From the NCBI GenBank assembly GCA_014238945.1, contig JABAAB010000064.1, forward strand, positions 62,001 through 126,000: a DNA stretch of 64,000 nt, written 5' to 3'. Positions 1-8,785 of the stretch are shown here, in pieces. The notes under the pieces are model-generated. The model was not told the DNA's origin. It did no database searches and worked only from the letters and a program-made list of their open reading frames with translations. Position numbers and translations under genes: made by a program. Position 1 is the stretch's first letter. The number at the start of each line of letters is the position of its first letter. The DNA is from Lysobacterales bacterium. GTDB lineage: Bacteria > Pseudomonadota > Gammaproteobacteria > Xanthomonadales > SZUA-36.

Positions 1-842
1 ACGTATACAGTTTTCTTGGAGGGTTTGGTCTCGTCTGGCTTGGGCCACAGGTACAACACCCAGGCCGTGCTGTCCGTTTCCAGTTTTCGGATCATCTCCT
101 GCACAGGATACTTGCCCACGGCGTCTCTGATTACGGTGAGATCCCGTCCTGTCGACCCAGGGTCTGCGGATTCGCTGAACGGGAAGGCCGGATCAACGAT
201 AGCGCGGCCTTCCATGGAGATAACGAAGACATACACCCCCTGGTAGACAAAGCGGTTCGACTTGTCCTGAAAAACGGGCAGGGCCGATTCGCCCATTGCT
301 TCGATCAGGTTCGCGGCCGCGTCTACAGTCTCCACCACGAACTCTTTCTCCAACCTCATGTTATAGATACCGCTGCCAATCACGTAGTCATTGCCCGGGG
401 GTCCTTTCACCCGCATCACGTAGGAAGTCTTCCACAGGGGTGCTATGTCGCCGGGTTCGGTCCACAGGTAGTGAACCCATCCACCGGCCGGAGCCTGCCT
501 GGTGGCCGCTTCGATGATGTGGCGGATTGCCGGCTTGCCGTCCAGATCCTGGAAGTCCATGAGGTTTTTACCCACCAGTTGCGGCTCAGCGGGATGGAAC
601 ACGCAATTACCATTCATGTCGTAGACAAACAGATAGCGGTTACCCCGAAACCAAAGCTTGTTCTCCTGTGAGAACTCCTGAAAGGCCGCTTCCCCTTTAC
701 GGTCCAGCAGGACCGCGGCTTCCCTGACGTACTTCACGAGGAGTTTAGTCTGCTGGTACTGGTATTTTGAGTACTCGGGTTCCGAGGTGGCCGGATGGCA
801 GGCTGTGGTGAGGAGACAGACGCAGGCAATTCTTTTGAACAT
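1..842 (-). CDS. Tandem Cache-domain lipoprotein-like sensor protein (3' end cut off by window edge)
   Basis: An open frame runs from an ATG at 842 down through base 1, about 280 codons, and continues outside the window. The N-terminus has a short charged-then-hydrophobic segment ending in LLTTAC, a weak lipobox-like export signal (Cys15). The rest looks like two related segments of about 110-130 residues (about 25-150 and 155-280). Each has a long helix with a LLxRKGxxAFxxF or LIEAMGESALPVFQ-type sequence, then YxFVYDMNG/YVFVISMEG, then xGRDL/VGKNL, which is the pattern of small Cache sensor domains known from chemoreceptors. It is probably a periplasmic or membrane-anchored ligand-binding protein. 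Whether a signalling output domain follows beyond the edge is unknown. Family assignment is by eye. Confidence 0.7.
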   Translation of the reverse strand, partial: MFKRIACVCLLTTACHPATSEPEYSKYQYQQTKLLVKYVREAAVLLDRKGEAAFQEFSQENKLWFRGNRYLFVYDMNGNCVFHPAEPQLVGKNLMDFQDLDGKPAIRHIIEAATRQAPAGGWVHYLWTEPGDIAPLWKTSYVMRVKGPPGNDYVIGSGIYNMRLEKEFVVETVDAAANLIEAMGESALPVFQDKSNRFVYQGVYVFVISMEGRAIVDPAFPFSESADPGSTGRDLTVIRDAVGKYPVQEMIRKLETDSTAWVLYLWPKPDETKPSKKTVY

Positions 843-1189
843 GACTGATCTCCACGGAACCTGACGGCATCATGTCACACGGGATCCACCGCCATTTCTG
901 CTTGTTGCGACTTGACCAAACCCGTGAGTATCAAGAGTCCGTCGCGGATGCTGCTGAGTTTGGTGTGTAGTAAAACCATATTGCCAGAGAAGTGCGGGAA
1001 TTGATAATTTCGTCAATTCATGCTTCCCGGCCAGAAGACTGTGCGGCGTGAGCGAACTGGGTGCTCACAGTATCGTGGTAAAAGTTCAATATTCAGGGTT
1101 TGAGGCAGAAGCGTTATGGCCGGGAGCTAATGCACCTTATTATATTTGGATTGGCGTATTGTGATTTCGGATATCAAGCCAGGAAAAAA
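843..1189. other. Intergenic region, no gene seen
   Basis: This stretch lies between the Cache protein start and the tRNA 3' end. No frame with a plausible start and ribosome site was found. It contains a short inverted repeat, GAATTGA-N8-TCAATTC, near 1000-1021 and presumably the promoter of the minus-strand Cache gene. I see no other structure. Confidence 0.4.
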
Positions 1190-1266
1190 TGGTGGGCCCT
1201 GCTGGACTCGAACCAGCGACCTATCGATTATGAGTCGACTGCTCTAACCAGCTGAGCTAAGGGCCC
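1190..1266 (-). tRNA. tRNA with CAU anticodon, probably tRNA-Ile2 (lysidine type)
   Basis: The reverse complement reads as a 77-nt tRNA: acceptor GGGCCCT paired with AGGGCCC, D-arm TAGCTCAG..TGGTTAGAGCA, anticodon loop CTCATAA (anticodon CAU), T-arm with GGTTCGAGTCC, discriminator A and encoded CCA. The anticodon stem-loop CGACTCATAATCG and the T-stem GCTGG/CCAGC resemble E. coli ileX more than elongator tRNA-Met. I therefore infer tRNA-Ile2, whose C34 is converted to lysidine by TilS to read AUA codons. A plain gene caller would label it tRNA-Met(CAT). A T-run directly follows the CCA and may end transcription. Confidence 0.92.
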
Positions 1267-1358
1267 GTTTCTGTGCGGGATGCAATTGTACCTGTGACAG
1301 GTGCTGTGAGAGAAGTGTTGATTGAAATTTTCAACAGGCCAGGACCTGGCGTAACACG

Positions 1359-1640
1359 TCAGCTTCCTTCCTGAGTGCCAGGTTGCTGCCCTGCCTCTCT
1401 TTCTTCCTTCTTTCGATTCTGTATGTGTTCCAGGGTACGCCGGTAGGTGGATACCATTTTATCGACACCGCTGGGCTTGAGCCCCCCCTTGTTGCCTGCA
1501 GCCACGAAGGTCCCGTATATACCGGATGCTGACATCAATGCAGCGGACACCAGATCCTGACTGTATCCCTGTTCTTTCATCTCGTTGGCAAGATCAATAA
1601 ATTTATGCGTGCAATGGTTATGGTTTTCTGTGTCGCTCAC
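1359..1640 (-). CDS. DUF3144 family small protein
   Basis: This 93-residue soluble protein has the pattern FIDLANEMKEQGY..VSAALMSASGIYGTFVAAGN followed by a charged, Gln/Glu-rich tail, matching what I recall of the DUF3144 family of small proteobacterial proteins of unknown function. It has no signal peptide, membrane segment or recognisable catalytic motif. It stands alone, 65 bases downstream of the M14 peptidase gene on the same strand, and may be cotranscribed with it. The function is unknown. Confidence 0.8.
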   Translation of the reverse strand: MSDTENHNHCTHKFIDLANEMKEQGYSQDLVSAALMSASGIYGTFVAAGNKGGLKPSGVDKMVSTYRRTLEHIQNRKKEEREAGQQPGTQEGS

Positions 1641-1705
1641 GGTTGATTTCCTGCTGTTTGAATGAAGCAGCCAATTATAATGTTTTTATAAGGCTAGGTG
1701 TCGCT

Positions 1706-4303
1706 CTAAGGGCAATCCAACCGGTCAATATTGGTCAGACGCACCACGTTGAGCACACCGGAGCCAAAGCCCTCCTCGGTGCTTTCATAGGTCGCGGTAC
1801 CGCCATGGCAATCAATATCCAGTACCAGGCTGCCCCAGGCCGGGAATTCCACCGTTGCGGGGTCAAATTCCGGTCCGAAAATGCCACCCTTTGAAGTCAG
1901 CATGTTGTCAAACACTAATTTTCCTTCGATATACTCTCCCACACCGAAGAACCAGCGGCGGTTGCCATCGGGGTCATAACTGAACCAGTACACGATCGCC
2001 CGGCCATCGACCAGTACCTCCACGTTATAACCCTCGCCATTGTGGGTCGGGTCATACCAGGAACCGCTCAACAGACCGTGCTCGGATTCGGGGGGCAGTT
2101 GAACATTGCCACAGTCCACACCCATCAGGCGGGTGATACGTACCAGATCCATGCGGCCGTGTTGTGGCCCGATACGGTAGCTCATATTGCCCTCGTCACA
2201 ACCGGACCAGATGAAACTGGCCGAGCCTATGACTTCCTGGGTGATGTTAGCAGGGTCAAAACCCGGTCCGAATTCACCACCAGATACCCGGTACATGTTG
2301 GAAAATTCAATGCGGTTGCCGCGGATTTCGCCGGCTGATACGTACCAGTCCTGCGCACCGAGTTCGTCATAGGTAAACCAGTACATGACGGCCACGTTGT
2401 TGGCCAGTATTTCCAACAGAAAACCTTCACCGTTATGTAACGGGTCGTACCAGGCTGAGGTGATTCCGGGCTCAAGCAGGAATGGCGGGGGTACCACCTG
2501 GTCGGTCATCTGGAAAGAAAGGGTGGTGTCATAACCACCGAAATCGGATTCATTCCCGCTGCTGTCCTCGTAGTTTTTCCAGACACCTTCCTGCCAGTCG
2601 ACGATGGTGGCGGGGTTGGCGTCTGTTCGCATTCCCGTCATATCGGCTGTACGCAGCCGCAGAGTGGCGTCAGCGCCACCAGCGACCAGGTCACGGTTCT
2701 GCTGATCGGATGGAAATCTGAAGGTTATTTTGAAGGCGTCATCCTGGTAGTCCATGTAACCGTCCGGGGCGCCACCCGGTAGATTTACCCAATCACCAGC
2801 CTCAACAATGGTGCTCATGGGTGCATTATCTACGAGGATGCTGGCATCGACATTCAGACCACTGTCAGGTTGACCGGGAAAGGGCACGATCTCATTATCA
2901 TCACGCCAACGCATCGGCTTGTTGAACGACAGCCAGAAATCATAACTGCGGCTGATTTCCAGTGCTTGCAGCTGGTTGGTATACAGTGACCGGGTCTGGT
3001 CATCGACCACATCCCACTCGGCCTCGTAGACCACTGCACCGGACTGGGTATCCACCAGTCTCATGGACTGGATCGATGGCGGCCCCGCCTGGCGGTAGTA
3101 GGTGGCTGCGAATGACTGGGCCAGTTCCTCCCGGACCCGTCTGATCTCAGACTCCGGCAGGATGAATCCGTCATGGCCATTCTCACTGACACCACCATAA
3201 TCTGCACCGCTGCCGGGCAGAGGGGCATGGAAATCCTGGCCCCCGCTGGGTTCCACCTCCAGCGTCCAGGAGGGTACCTGGTAGGTATGGGTGAAATACT
3301 CGTCCGTGGCCCCGATTCCCTGGTTCGGGGTTAAGCTGTCACGGTCCACGAAGGCATACCATTTACCTGCCGGGAACGCGAGGTGGTGGTTGGTAAAGGT
3401 GTTGAGCACCTCCTCGTTCTGACGAGCAAAACGGTCGTTTTCGTTGCGTGCCCAGAAATGCACCATGCTGAACGAATGCACGTCGGTGTACATACGCAGA
3501 CGCTCTATGGGCCCCAATTGGGCGGCAGCGTCCAGTGCCAGTATTTCTGGTTCGGAGGCAGGACCGGCGCCATGGTGAACCAGTGACTGGACATTGGACG
3601 AGGAGCGACCGGGATTGGTCGACCAGTAAGGGTTGCTGTTGCGATTCAGATCCACGCCGTTGAGGTGATCCGTGGTGGTAAACAGATCTTCATCGGTATC
3701 AAGCATGTTCTTGCGTCGCATGCGCCCGTCGCGGGGCCAGCCGGCCGGGAAATCCGGGTCGGATTGCAGGTAATTCAATGCCGGGGTCCGCTGTGTTTGC
3801 ATGAAACCGTCAATATTCAGTGACGGAATCACGATCATATTGACGTTGTCACGCAGGTAATCATAAAAGTGATGGTCGTTCTCATGGGTTGCCATCAGTT
3901 CCAGGATACCGGTAACGACTTCCGGTGTTTGCCATTCGCGTGCGTGTATACCGCCATTGGTCAGTGTTGCGGGTTCGGGCAAGCCAAATACGGTGAGGTT
4001 GTCACTATCGCCCAGTCGGTAGGCCCAGATTGTACGCCCGGATCGGGTTGTACCGATCGACTCGGGGTGAACATAGGTGGTAGTCGCCACCAGATCCTGA
4101 TGACGTGCGTGCAGTCCGGCATAGGTTCTGAAACCATCAAATGGCAGCGGTGTATCCACCGGGACCGGCACCGGGTAGCCCAATGCGATCTCGTTGGCTT
4201 GTGCAGATGATCTTGTTTCGACCCACTCGGTCAAGACCTGCGCATGCAATGGGGGAAAGGTCAGGGTGATGCTGGTGGCCAGCACAACAGACAGGCGTTT
4301 CAT
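1706..4303 (-). CDS. Secreted M14 zinc carboxypeptidase with duplicated C-terminal domain
   Basis: This 865-residue exported metallopeptidase starts with a signal peptide (about 1-21, ending HAQ). The M14 catalytic domain spans about 55-400: the zinc-binding HxxE is His120/Glu123 in NGGIHAREW, the third ligand is probably His276 in YTDVHSFS, the substrate-binding DLNRN is at 219-223, and the likely catalytic Glu is in WTLEVEP at 346-352. A beta-rich linker follows. Two copies of a domain of about 120 residues then start near 611 and 746; both carry WYDPxHNGEG, YWFxYD and GGxFGPxFDPA. The family removes C-terminal residues from peptides. The role of the tail domain is unknown; binding to a surface or substrate is an inference. 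The start overlaps the upstream gene's stop by 4 bases, so translation is probably coupled. Confidence 0.9.
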   Translation of the reverse strand: MKRLSVVLATSITLTFPPLHAQVLTEWVETRSSAQANEIALGYPVPVPVDTPLPFDGFRTYAGLHARHQDLVATTTYVHPESIGTTRSGRTIWAYRLGDSDNLTVFGLPEPATLTNGGIHAREWQTPEVVTGILELMATHENDHHFYDYLRDNVNMIVIPSLNIDGFMQTQRTPALNYLQSDPDFPAGWPRDGRMRRKNMLDTDEDLFTTTDHLNGVDLNRNSNPYWSTNPGRSSSNVQSLVHHGAGPASEPEILALDAAAQLGPIERLRMYTDVHSFSMVHFWARNENDRFARQNEEVLNTFTNHHLAFPAGKWYAFVDRDSLTPNQGIGATDEYFTHTYQVPSWTLEVEPSGGQDFHAPLPGSGADYGGVSENGHDGFILPESEIRRVREELAQSFAATYYRQAGPPSIQSMRLVDTQSGAVVYEAEWDVVDDQTRSLYTNQLQALEISRSYDFWLSFNKPMRWRDDNEIVPFPGQPDSGLNVDASILVDNAPMSTIVEAGDWVNLPGGAPDGYMDYQDDAFKITFRFPSDQQNRDLVAGGADATLRLRTADMTGMRTDANPATIVDWQEGVWKNYEDSSGNESDFGGYDTTLSFQMTDQVVPPPFLLEPGITSAWYDPLHNGEGFLLEILANNVAVMYWFTYDELGAQDWYVSAGEIRGNRIEFSNMYRVSGGEFGPGFDPANITQEVIGSASFIWSGCDEGNMSYRIGPQHGRMDLVRITRLMGVDCGNVQLPPESEHGLLSGSWYDPTHNGEGYNVEVLVDGRAIVYWFSYDPDGNRRWFFGVGEYIEGKLVFDNMLTSKGGIFGPEFDPATVEFPAWGSLVLDIDCHGGTATYESTEEGFGSGVLNVVRLTNIDRLDCP

Positions 4304-5355
4304 CGCTGTGCCTCCCCAAGCAATTGCGCCCGGTTAACTTCAAGCGCCATACGGGCTCGATGTGCCGCCATGGAATTGCTGTCGGCCGTTTTCTGGAGCA
4401 TCCTGATGGTCAGATTGTCGGGGCTCTTTGCCAGCGCAAGAGCGGCAGCAACACCGAGCACGGGATCACCGAGAGTCCTTAGCAACAGGTCACGGGATAC
4501 CGGGTCATGGTGCAACCGTGGCCACCATGCTGCGATGGCCAGCGCCGCATTGCTTGCAGGTGCCAGTTCAACTGTCATCGAAAGAAGGGAGGCCACTTCA
4601 TCGGTCTGCAATTGCTGACCAATATTCCGAAGTACCTGGGACAGACCTGCACCGCTGCCATATATCAGCAGCTCCCTGATCGCGTTGCTGTCACCTGTTA
4701 CCTCGATCGTAGCGCCCAGAACCGGGGTCAACCCCGGTGTGTCTGCGAGATGTCGCAATGCCACCGACTGCACCTTCCCTGCCTTCACTGGACCGGCTTG
4801 TTGCAGTGCATCAAGATATCCAAAACGCAGGTTGCGATCTGTGGACTGCAGATAGTTTTCTATCAGGCCGTCGGGATCTTTTCCAAGCAGCATGTTGGCG
4901 GTCGTGGTCGCCTCTGTGCGTTTCCAACGGTTTTCCACACCAGCTGCGGCAGCACGAATATTGAACAGCGGAACGAACGCGTCGCCATGGTCTTCATGTG
5001 GGACCAGTACCCGGGGTTGGAAATCACCGAGGTAGTGCATGACCTCACTGGCTACAGCTTCGCGAGGCAGGGCTGCAAGTGATTGGGTAAAGCGGTAAAT
5101 AACCGCCTCGCGCGCAGGCAGTGGCCAGTCAGTGCGGGCGTGAACCAGGCGCAGACCGTTGAGCGTGGATTCTGCATCAGCGAGTGAAGACAGGTCACCA
5201 ATGGAGTTCACCGCCGAGGTGATATCAATTGATTGAACCGCGGCCATGGCGCTGACCCGGTCCCAGCTGCTGACCGGTAACCTGTCAGCAGCTTGTACTG
5301 ACTGTACCAGGATGCCAATCAACAGGATCGTGCAGATTTTGGTTTTTTTTCTCAT
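4300..5355 (-). CDS. Exported helical protein of unknown function, coupled to M14 peptidase
   Basis: The 351-residue product has an N-terminal signal peptide (MRKKTK followed by a hydrophobic run, cleavage probably after QAA near 23). The mature part is rich in Ala, Leu and Arg, with successive helix pairs such as DPVLGVAAALALAKSP near the end; this resembles HEAT-like helical repeats, though no family is recognised. No catalytic motif is visible. Its stop overlaps the ATG of the M14 carboxypeptidase (ATGA junction), so the two are almost certainly translated together and both exported. A scaffold or helper role for the peptidase is inference only. Confidence 0.75.
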   Translation of the reverse strand: MRKKTKICTILLIGILVQSVQAADRLPVSSWDRVSAMAAVQSIDITSAVNSIGDLSSLADAESTLNGLRLVHARTDWPLPAREAVIYRFTQSLAALPREAVASEVMHYLGDFQPRVLVPHEDHGDAFVPLFNIRAAAAGVENRWKRTEATTTANMLLGKDPDGLIENYLQSTDRNLRFGYLDALQQAGPVKAGKVQSVALRHLADTPGLTPVLGATIEVTGDSNAIRELLIYGSGAGLSQVLRNIGQQLQTDEVASLLSMTVELAPASNAALAIAAWWPRLHHDPVSRDLLLRTLGDPVLGVAAALALAKSPDNLTIRMLQKTADSNSMAAHRARMALEVNRAQLLGEAQR

Positions 5356-5523
5356 ATGAAATTCCTCAGAAGCGTGTAATCATACGAAAATCTTCGTTTT
5401 TATTCATCAAGCCAGGTAATTTTCCTCTTTTAAGAGATACACAAACAGCCTGGGGAGAGCTAATGGCTACCAGAGGACAGAAAAACGGGACGGATGCTTG
5501 CCGGGGTAAAAGAATTCCCCTTA

Positions 5524-5910
5524 TCAGGGTTTCGTTGCTTTTATGGCTTCAAAGCCGGTGGCGTTGAATATGCCGGTATAACCCAGACCTTCCAGTGCCT
5601 TTTGGGCTTTGCCAGAGCGGTTACCACTGCGGCAATAAACTACGACATTACGATGTTTGTCATTACCGATTGCCGAGACCAGAGCATCGGTCTGTTCATG
5701 GGAAATATTGATCGCACCTTCGATATGCCCCTGTGAAAATTCTTCCTCTGTGCGCACGTCAATCAACAAGGCGCCGTCCTCGATCAGTGGCCAGGCATTT
5801 TGAGCGATCTGTGTGTCTCCGCCGACGGCAAGTGCGTAATTGATCATCCATATACTGGCAATTACCAGTAATGCATACAGCAGTTGTGTGGGGCGGCGGT
5901 AATGGTTCAT
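5524..5910 (-). CDS. Membrane-anchored rhodanese-like sulfurtransferase
   Basis: This 128-residue protein has one N-terminal membrane segment (about 9-28) followed by a single rhodanese domain. LLIDVRTEEEFSQGHIEGAINI is the usual entry of the fold, and VVVYCRSGNRSGKA carries the active-site Cys93 with a six-residue loop. The domain should face the periplasm. Such proteins transfer sulfane sulfur or handle thiol redox groups; the partner is unknown. The gene stands alone, separated from the M14 pair by about 170 bases that hold nothing recognisable. Confidence 0.88.
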   Translation of the reverse strand: MNHYRRPTQLLYALLVIASIWMINYALAVGGDTQIAQNAWPLIEDGALLIDVRTEEEFSQGHIEGAINISHEQTDALVSAIGNDKHRNVVVYCRSGNRSGKAQKALEGLGYTGIFNATGFEAIKATKP

Positions 5911-5960
5911 TATTCTTGATTTTCTCGTGATCCGTGGAGCGCCCTTATATTACATCAAAT

Positions 5961-6647
5961 TCAGCACTTTCGTTTCGTAAAATTCCTCAGAACACAGGTT
6001 GCACCGGCATTTTTCAACATTCTTGCCTGGTGCCCACTGGCAATCCCGATGAATTCCCAGCGCAGTGTGTCGCTGGCCTTCAAATCCCAGAGACCGTCAC
6101 CCACGTAGGTTATTGCAGGTTGAACCTGATCCATTGGTTCCGTTATTCTTTTTGCAGCAATGTTCATGATCTCTGCACGCGTAGTCGCATCATCAGAACT
6201 GGTCAGCGAAAGACCAAACCTGTCCAATTCCGACTGCTTCAGTTTAAACCTGGCGCTGTGACCCCAACCACCGGTGGCGATGGCTGCATGAATCCGATGG
6301 TCCGTGCCCACAGCCTCCAGCCAGTCTTCAACCCCGGGCAGGGGCTCGAAGCAGTCCTGGCTTTTTTTAGACGCCTGCTCCAGAAAGCCCAGGAACAATC
6401 GCCTGACCCGGTCAACCTCATCCTTGCCGGGCATCCTGTCCAGTTCACGGAAACACCATTCCCGCAGGATACCGCTGTCGGTCACGTGTTTGAATTCATG
6501 GATGTCAGGTAATGCTGTTTCCTGATCGAAGCATTCAAATACCGCCTGCCAAAAGCACTGATCGTCAATTTCATTGCTTGGTATCAATGTTCCGTCAAGA
6601 TCAAGAATATAGACCCGGACACCAGTGTTAGCCCATTGCCATAACAT
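5961..6647 (-). CDS. HAD superfamily hydrolase (phosphatase-like)
   Basis: With the ATG at 6647 the protein has 228 residues and opens almost at once with the HAD motif I, VYILDLDGTLIPS (nucleophile Asp16, acid Asp18). Motif II is probably ATGGWGHSA near 120, and motif IV lies in TYVGDGLWDLKAS, with the acidic pair partly changed to GDGLWD. This is the phosphoglycolate-phosphatase-like subfamily with a helical cap between motifs I and II. The open frame extends upstream to 6773, but that extension lacks homology-like sequence and would run deep into the divergent neighbour, so I chose 6647. The substrate is unknown. Confidence 0.8.
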   Translation of the reverse strand: MLWQWANTGVRVYILDLDGTLIPSNEIDDQCFWQAVFECFDQETALPDIHEFKHVTDSGILREWCFRELDRMPGKDEVDRVRRLFLGFLEQASKKSQDCFEPLPGVEDWLEAVGTDHRIHAAIATGGWGHSARFKLKQSELDRFGLSLTSSDDATTRAEIMNIAAKRITEPMDQVQPAITYVGDGLWDLKASDTLRWEFIGIASGHQARMLKNAGATCVLRNFTKRKC

Positions 6648-6690
6648 TGTGTTATGTTGCCCGACCCAAACCCCATACGGAAGCATCGAT

Positions 6691-7659
6691 TTGACCCAGA
6701 GTTTTGCATTCAACGTAAGCGAGTATGACGGTGGTGTGCTGGCCATCAACAGTGGATTTGGCCGCGGTGACATGGCCGCCTGCTATTTAATGGAAACAGA
6801 ATCAGATGTGGCATTTATCGAGGTTGGTTGCAACTCGAGCACACCACGACTGATGCAGGTTCTCAGTTCGCGTGGCTGGCAACCCGAAGACGTTCGTTAT
6901 GTCATTGTCACACACGTGCATCTCGACCACGCCGGTGGGGCAGGAAGCCTGATGCAGTTACTTCCCAATGCCACACTCCTGGTACATCCACGCGGTGCGC
7001 GTCACATGATTGATCCATCGCGACTCGAGGCCGGCGCACGAGCCGTATATGGCGACCGCCTGTATGACAAAACCTACGGCAAGTTGATCCCAATCGCCGA
7101 GGGCCGAATGCAGATAATGGAAGACGGGGACACGGCAAAGCTGGGTAACCGGAACTTGAAATTCACAGATACACCCGGTCACGCGAGGCATCATTTCTGT
7201 GTCCACGACAGTCTCACAAATAGCTGGTTTACCGGTGATACTTTCGGTTTGTCATACCGTATTTTTGACACCCACAAGGGCGCCTTTCTGATCCCGACGA
7301 CAACCCCCATTCAATTTGATCCGGAGGCCTTGAAGAAATCTGTAAAAATGTTGTCGGACAGCAGGCCGGAATACCTGTACCTGACCCACTATGGCCGGGT
7401 TGGCAATGTGCAGCAACTGGCGACACAGATGATCCACGGTGTGGATACGTTTGCTGAGATAGGTGAACACTACAAAGATGCCCCTGGGAGGACTGACAAG
7501 ATCGAAGCCGCAATGACCCAATGGTTGAAGCGGGGCTTGAATGAGCACGGTGTTAACTTGCCGGTGGAACAGAGCCTGAAAATACTGCGCTTTGATGTTG
7601 TACTCAATACACAGGGGATCGAATTCTGGCTGGATCATCGCCATCGATGGTCCCAATAG
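6691..7659 (+). CDS. Metallo-beta-lactamase fold hydrolase
   Basis: The protein has about 322 residues. The metal-binding motif HxHxDH is present as THVHLDHAGG, followed by HPRGARHMIDPS, a downstream His in DTPGHARHH, and the Asp ligand in WFTGDTFG. This is the typical layout of the glyoxalase II-like branch of the metallo-beta-lactamase fold. The start is uncertain: the open frame begins with GTG at 6625, but that would overlap the divergent HAD gene start. A TTG at 6691, eight or nine bases after CGGAAG, places the N-terminus just before GVLAINSGFG, where family members usually begin. The substrate is unknown. Confidence 0.82.
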   Translation: MTQSFAFNVSEYDGGVLAINSGFGRGDMAACYLMETESDVAFIEVGCNSSTPRLMQVLSSRGWQPEDVRYVIVTHVHLDHAGGAGSLMQLLPNATLLVHPRGARHMIDPSRLEAGARAVYGDRLYDKTYGKLIPIAEGRMQIMEDGDTAKLGNRNLKFTDTPGHARHHFCVHDSLTNSWFTGDTFGLSYRIFDTHKGAFLIPTTTPIQFDPEALKKSVKMLSDSRPEYLYLTHYGRVGNVQQLATQMIHGVDTFAEIGEHYKDAPGRTDKIEAAMTQWLKRGLNEHGVNLPVEQSLKILRFDVVLNTQGIEFWLDHRHRWSQ

Positions 7660-7695
7660 GCCCGCATTGAAGACGGGTTCAGGTCAAGCAATCGA

Positions 7696-8208
7696 TTACG
7701 TTGCTTCCGAACACCACTTGATTACAGACCAGTCATGTAGTTTGGCTGCATAGCTCTTTGCAGCATACGCCGGGCTTGTCGATGGCAGGGTCAGGTATTC
7801 GAGGTGCGCTGGTAATTTATGCATTTCCCTTTTCCGGAACAGATTTGCCGCTTTTTGACCATTGAAATATATGTGCGAAATCTGCGAATGTTTGGACAGA
7901 AAGCCGGGAAAATCATTGGTAAGCAGACCAACTTCTTCAATGGCTGAGTCCAGACTTCCCGGTCTGTGGCAGGTATCGATAACATCCCACAGTGCAATTC
8001 TGTTTACGGTGAGTTTTTGTAATCGCGATGGGTAGTCCAGTTGAGGCCCCGCACCGAATAATTCCCCCATAATTTTCCAGAAAACATTGCGGGTGAAGGC
8101 GTAATACTGACTGGATTCGAGTGAAACCACACCAGGCATGGACCCAAGTATCAGAGCTCTGGCATCCGGTCTTGCAACCGGGGCGAATCCACGTGATAAA
8201 TTCTTCAT
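7696..8208 (-). CDS. DNA-deoxyinosine glycosylase, uracil-DNA glycosylase superfamily
   Basis: The 170-residue protein has RALILGSMPGVVSL near the start, QYYAFTRNVFWKIM, NRIALWDVIDTCHRPGSLD and the C-terminal LPSTSPAYA. Together these are the signature of the small Mug/UDG-like family annotated as DNA-deoxyinosine glycosylase. Members excise deaminated purines (hypoxanthine) from DNA to start base excision repair. It is a single gene, convergent with the metallo-beta-lactamase gene. Confidence 0.85.
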   Translation of the reverse strand: MKNLSRGFAPVARPDARALILGSMPGVVSLESSQYYAFTRNVFWKIMGELFGAGPQLDYPSRLQKLTVNRIALWDVIDTCHRPGSLDSAIEEVGLLTNDFPGFLSKHSQISHIYFNGQKAANLFRKREMHKLPAHLEYLTLPSTSPAYAAKSYAAKLHDWSVIKWCSEAT

Positions 8209-8295
8209 GGTGATTTCAACCTGTCTTTAAACTCATGCCATTGCAAAATGCCGGTTAACCGTTAAGCTGGTCAGGTGCAAACCCGGAAACCTGAC

Positions 8296-8700
8296 ATGAG
8301 CGAAACTGAATCAACCAGACGTGGAATTTTGATACGTAAAACCATAGTCTTTCAACTCAAGCTTTTAACCGATGGTTTACGTGACCTTGTGCTGGTGCCA
8401 ATCTCATTATTTGCATCGTTGATAGGACTGATCCGGGGCGGTGACGAGCCCGAACGTGAATTACAGCAGGTGCTCGATTTCGGGCATGATACTGAGGTCT
8501 GGATAAATCTTTTCGGTCGTCATGAAGCACACCATAACGCCAGTAGCGCTGCATCAATTGATTCTCTTTTCACACACGTTGAAGAAGTTCTGAAACAGCA
8601 ATACAAGTCATCCGGACTGAGTAAACGTGCTCAGGAAGAGATCGATGAAGCACTGCATACCGCCCACGACAAGGCGATAGAACAGGCACCGGACAAGTAA
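8296..8700 (+). CDS. Small single-pass membrane protein of unknown function
   Basis: From the ATG at 8296, preceded by GGAAAC at a good distance, the product has 134 residues. A positively charged N-terminus (TRRGILIRKT) leads into one hydrophobic segment (about 30-47, LVLVPISLFASLIGLIRGG). An acidic, helical cytoplasmic tail with EVWINLFGRHEAHH follows. No family is recognised. An alternative GTG start at 8275 would add 7 residues. It is expressed divergently from the glycosylase gene. Confidence 0.7.
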   Translation: MSETESTRRGILIRKTIVFQLKLLTDGLRDLVLVPISLFASLIGLIRGGDEPERELQQVLDFGHDTEVWINLFGRHEAHHNASSAASIDSLFTHVEEVLKQQYKSSGLSKRAQEEIDEALHTAHDKAIEQAPDK

Positions 8701-8785
8701 ATGAGGTCCTGGGGAGTAACTGTGACCAGAATGGATGCCGCGTTGAACGGGCTGTCAATGGCAGCTTGACTCGAGCTTACTGCCA

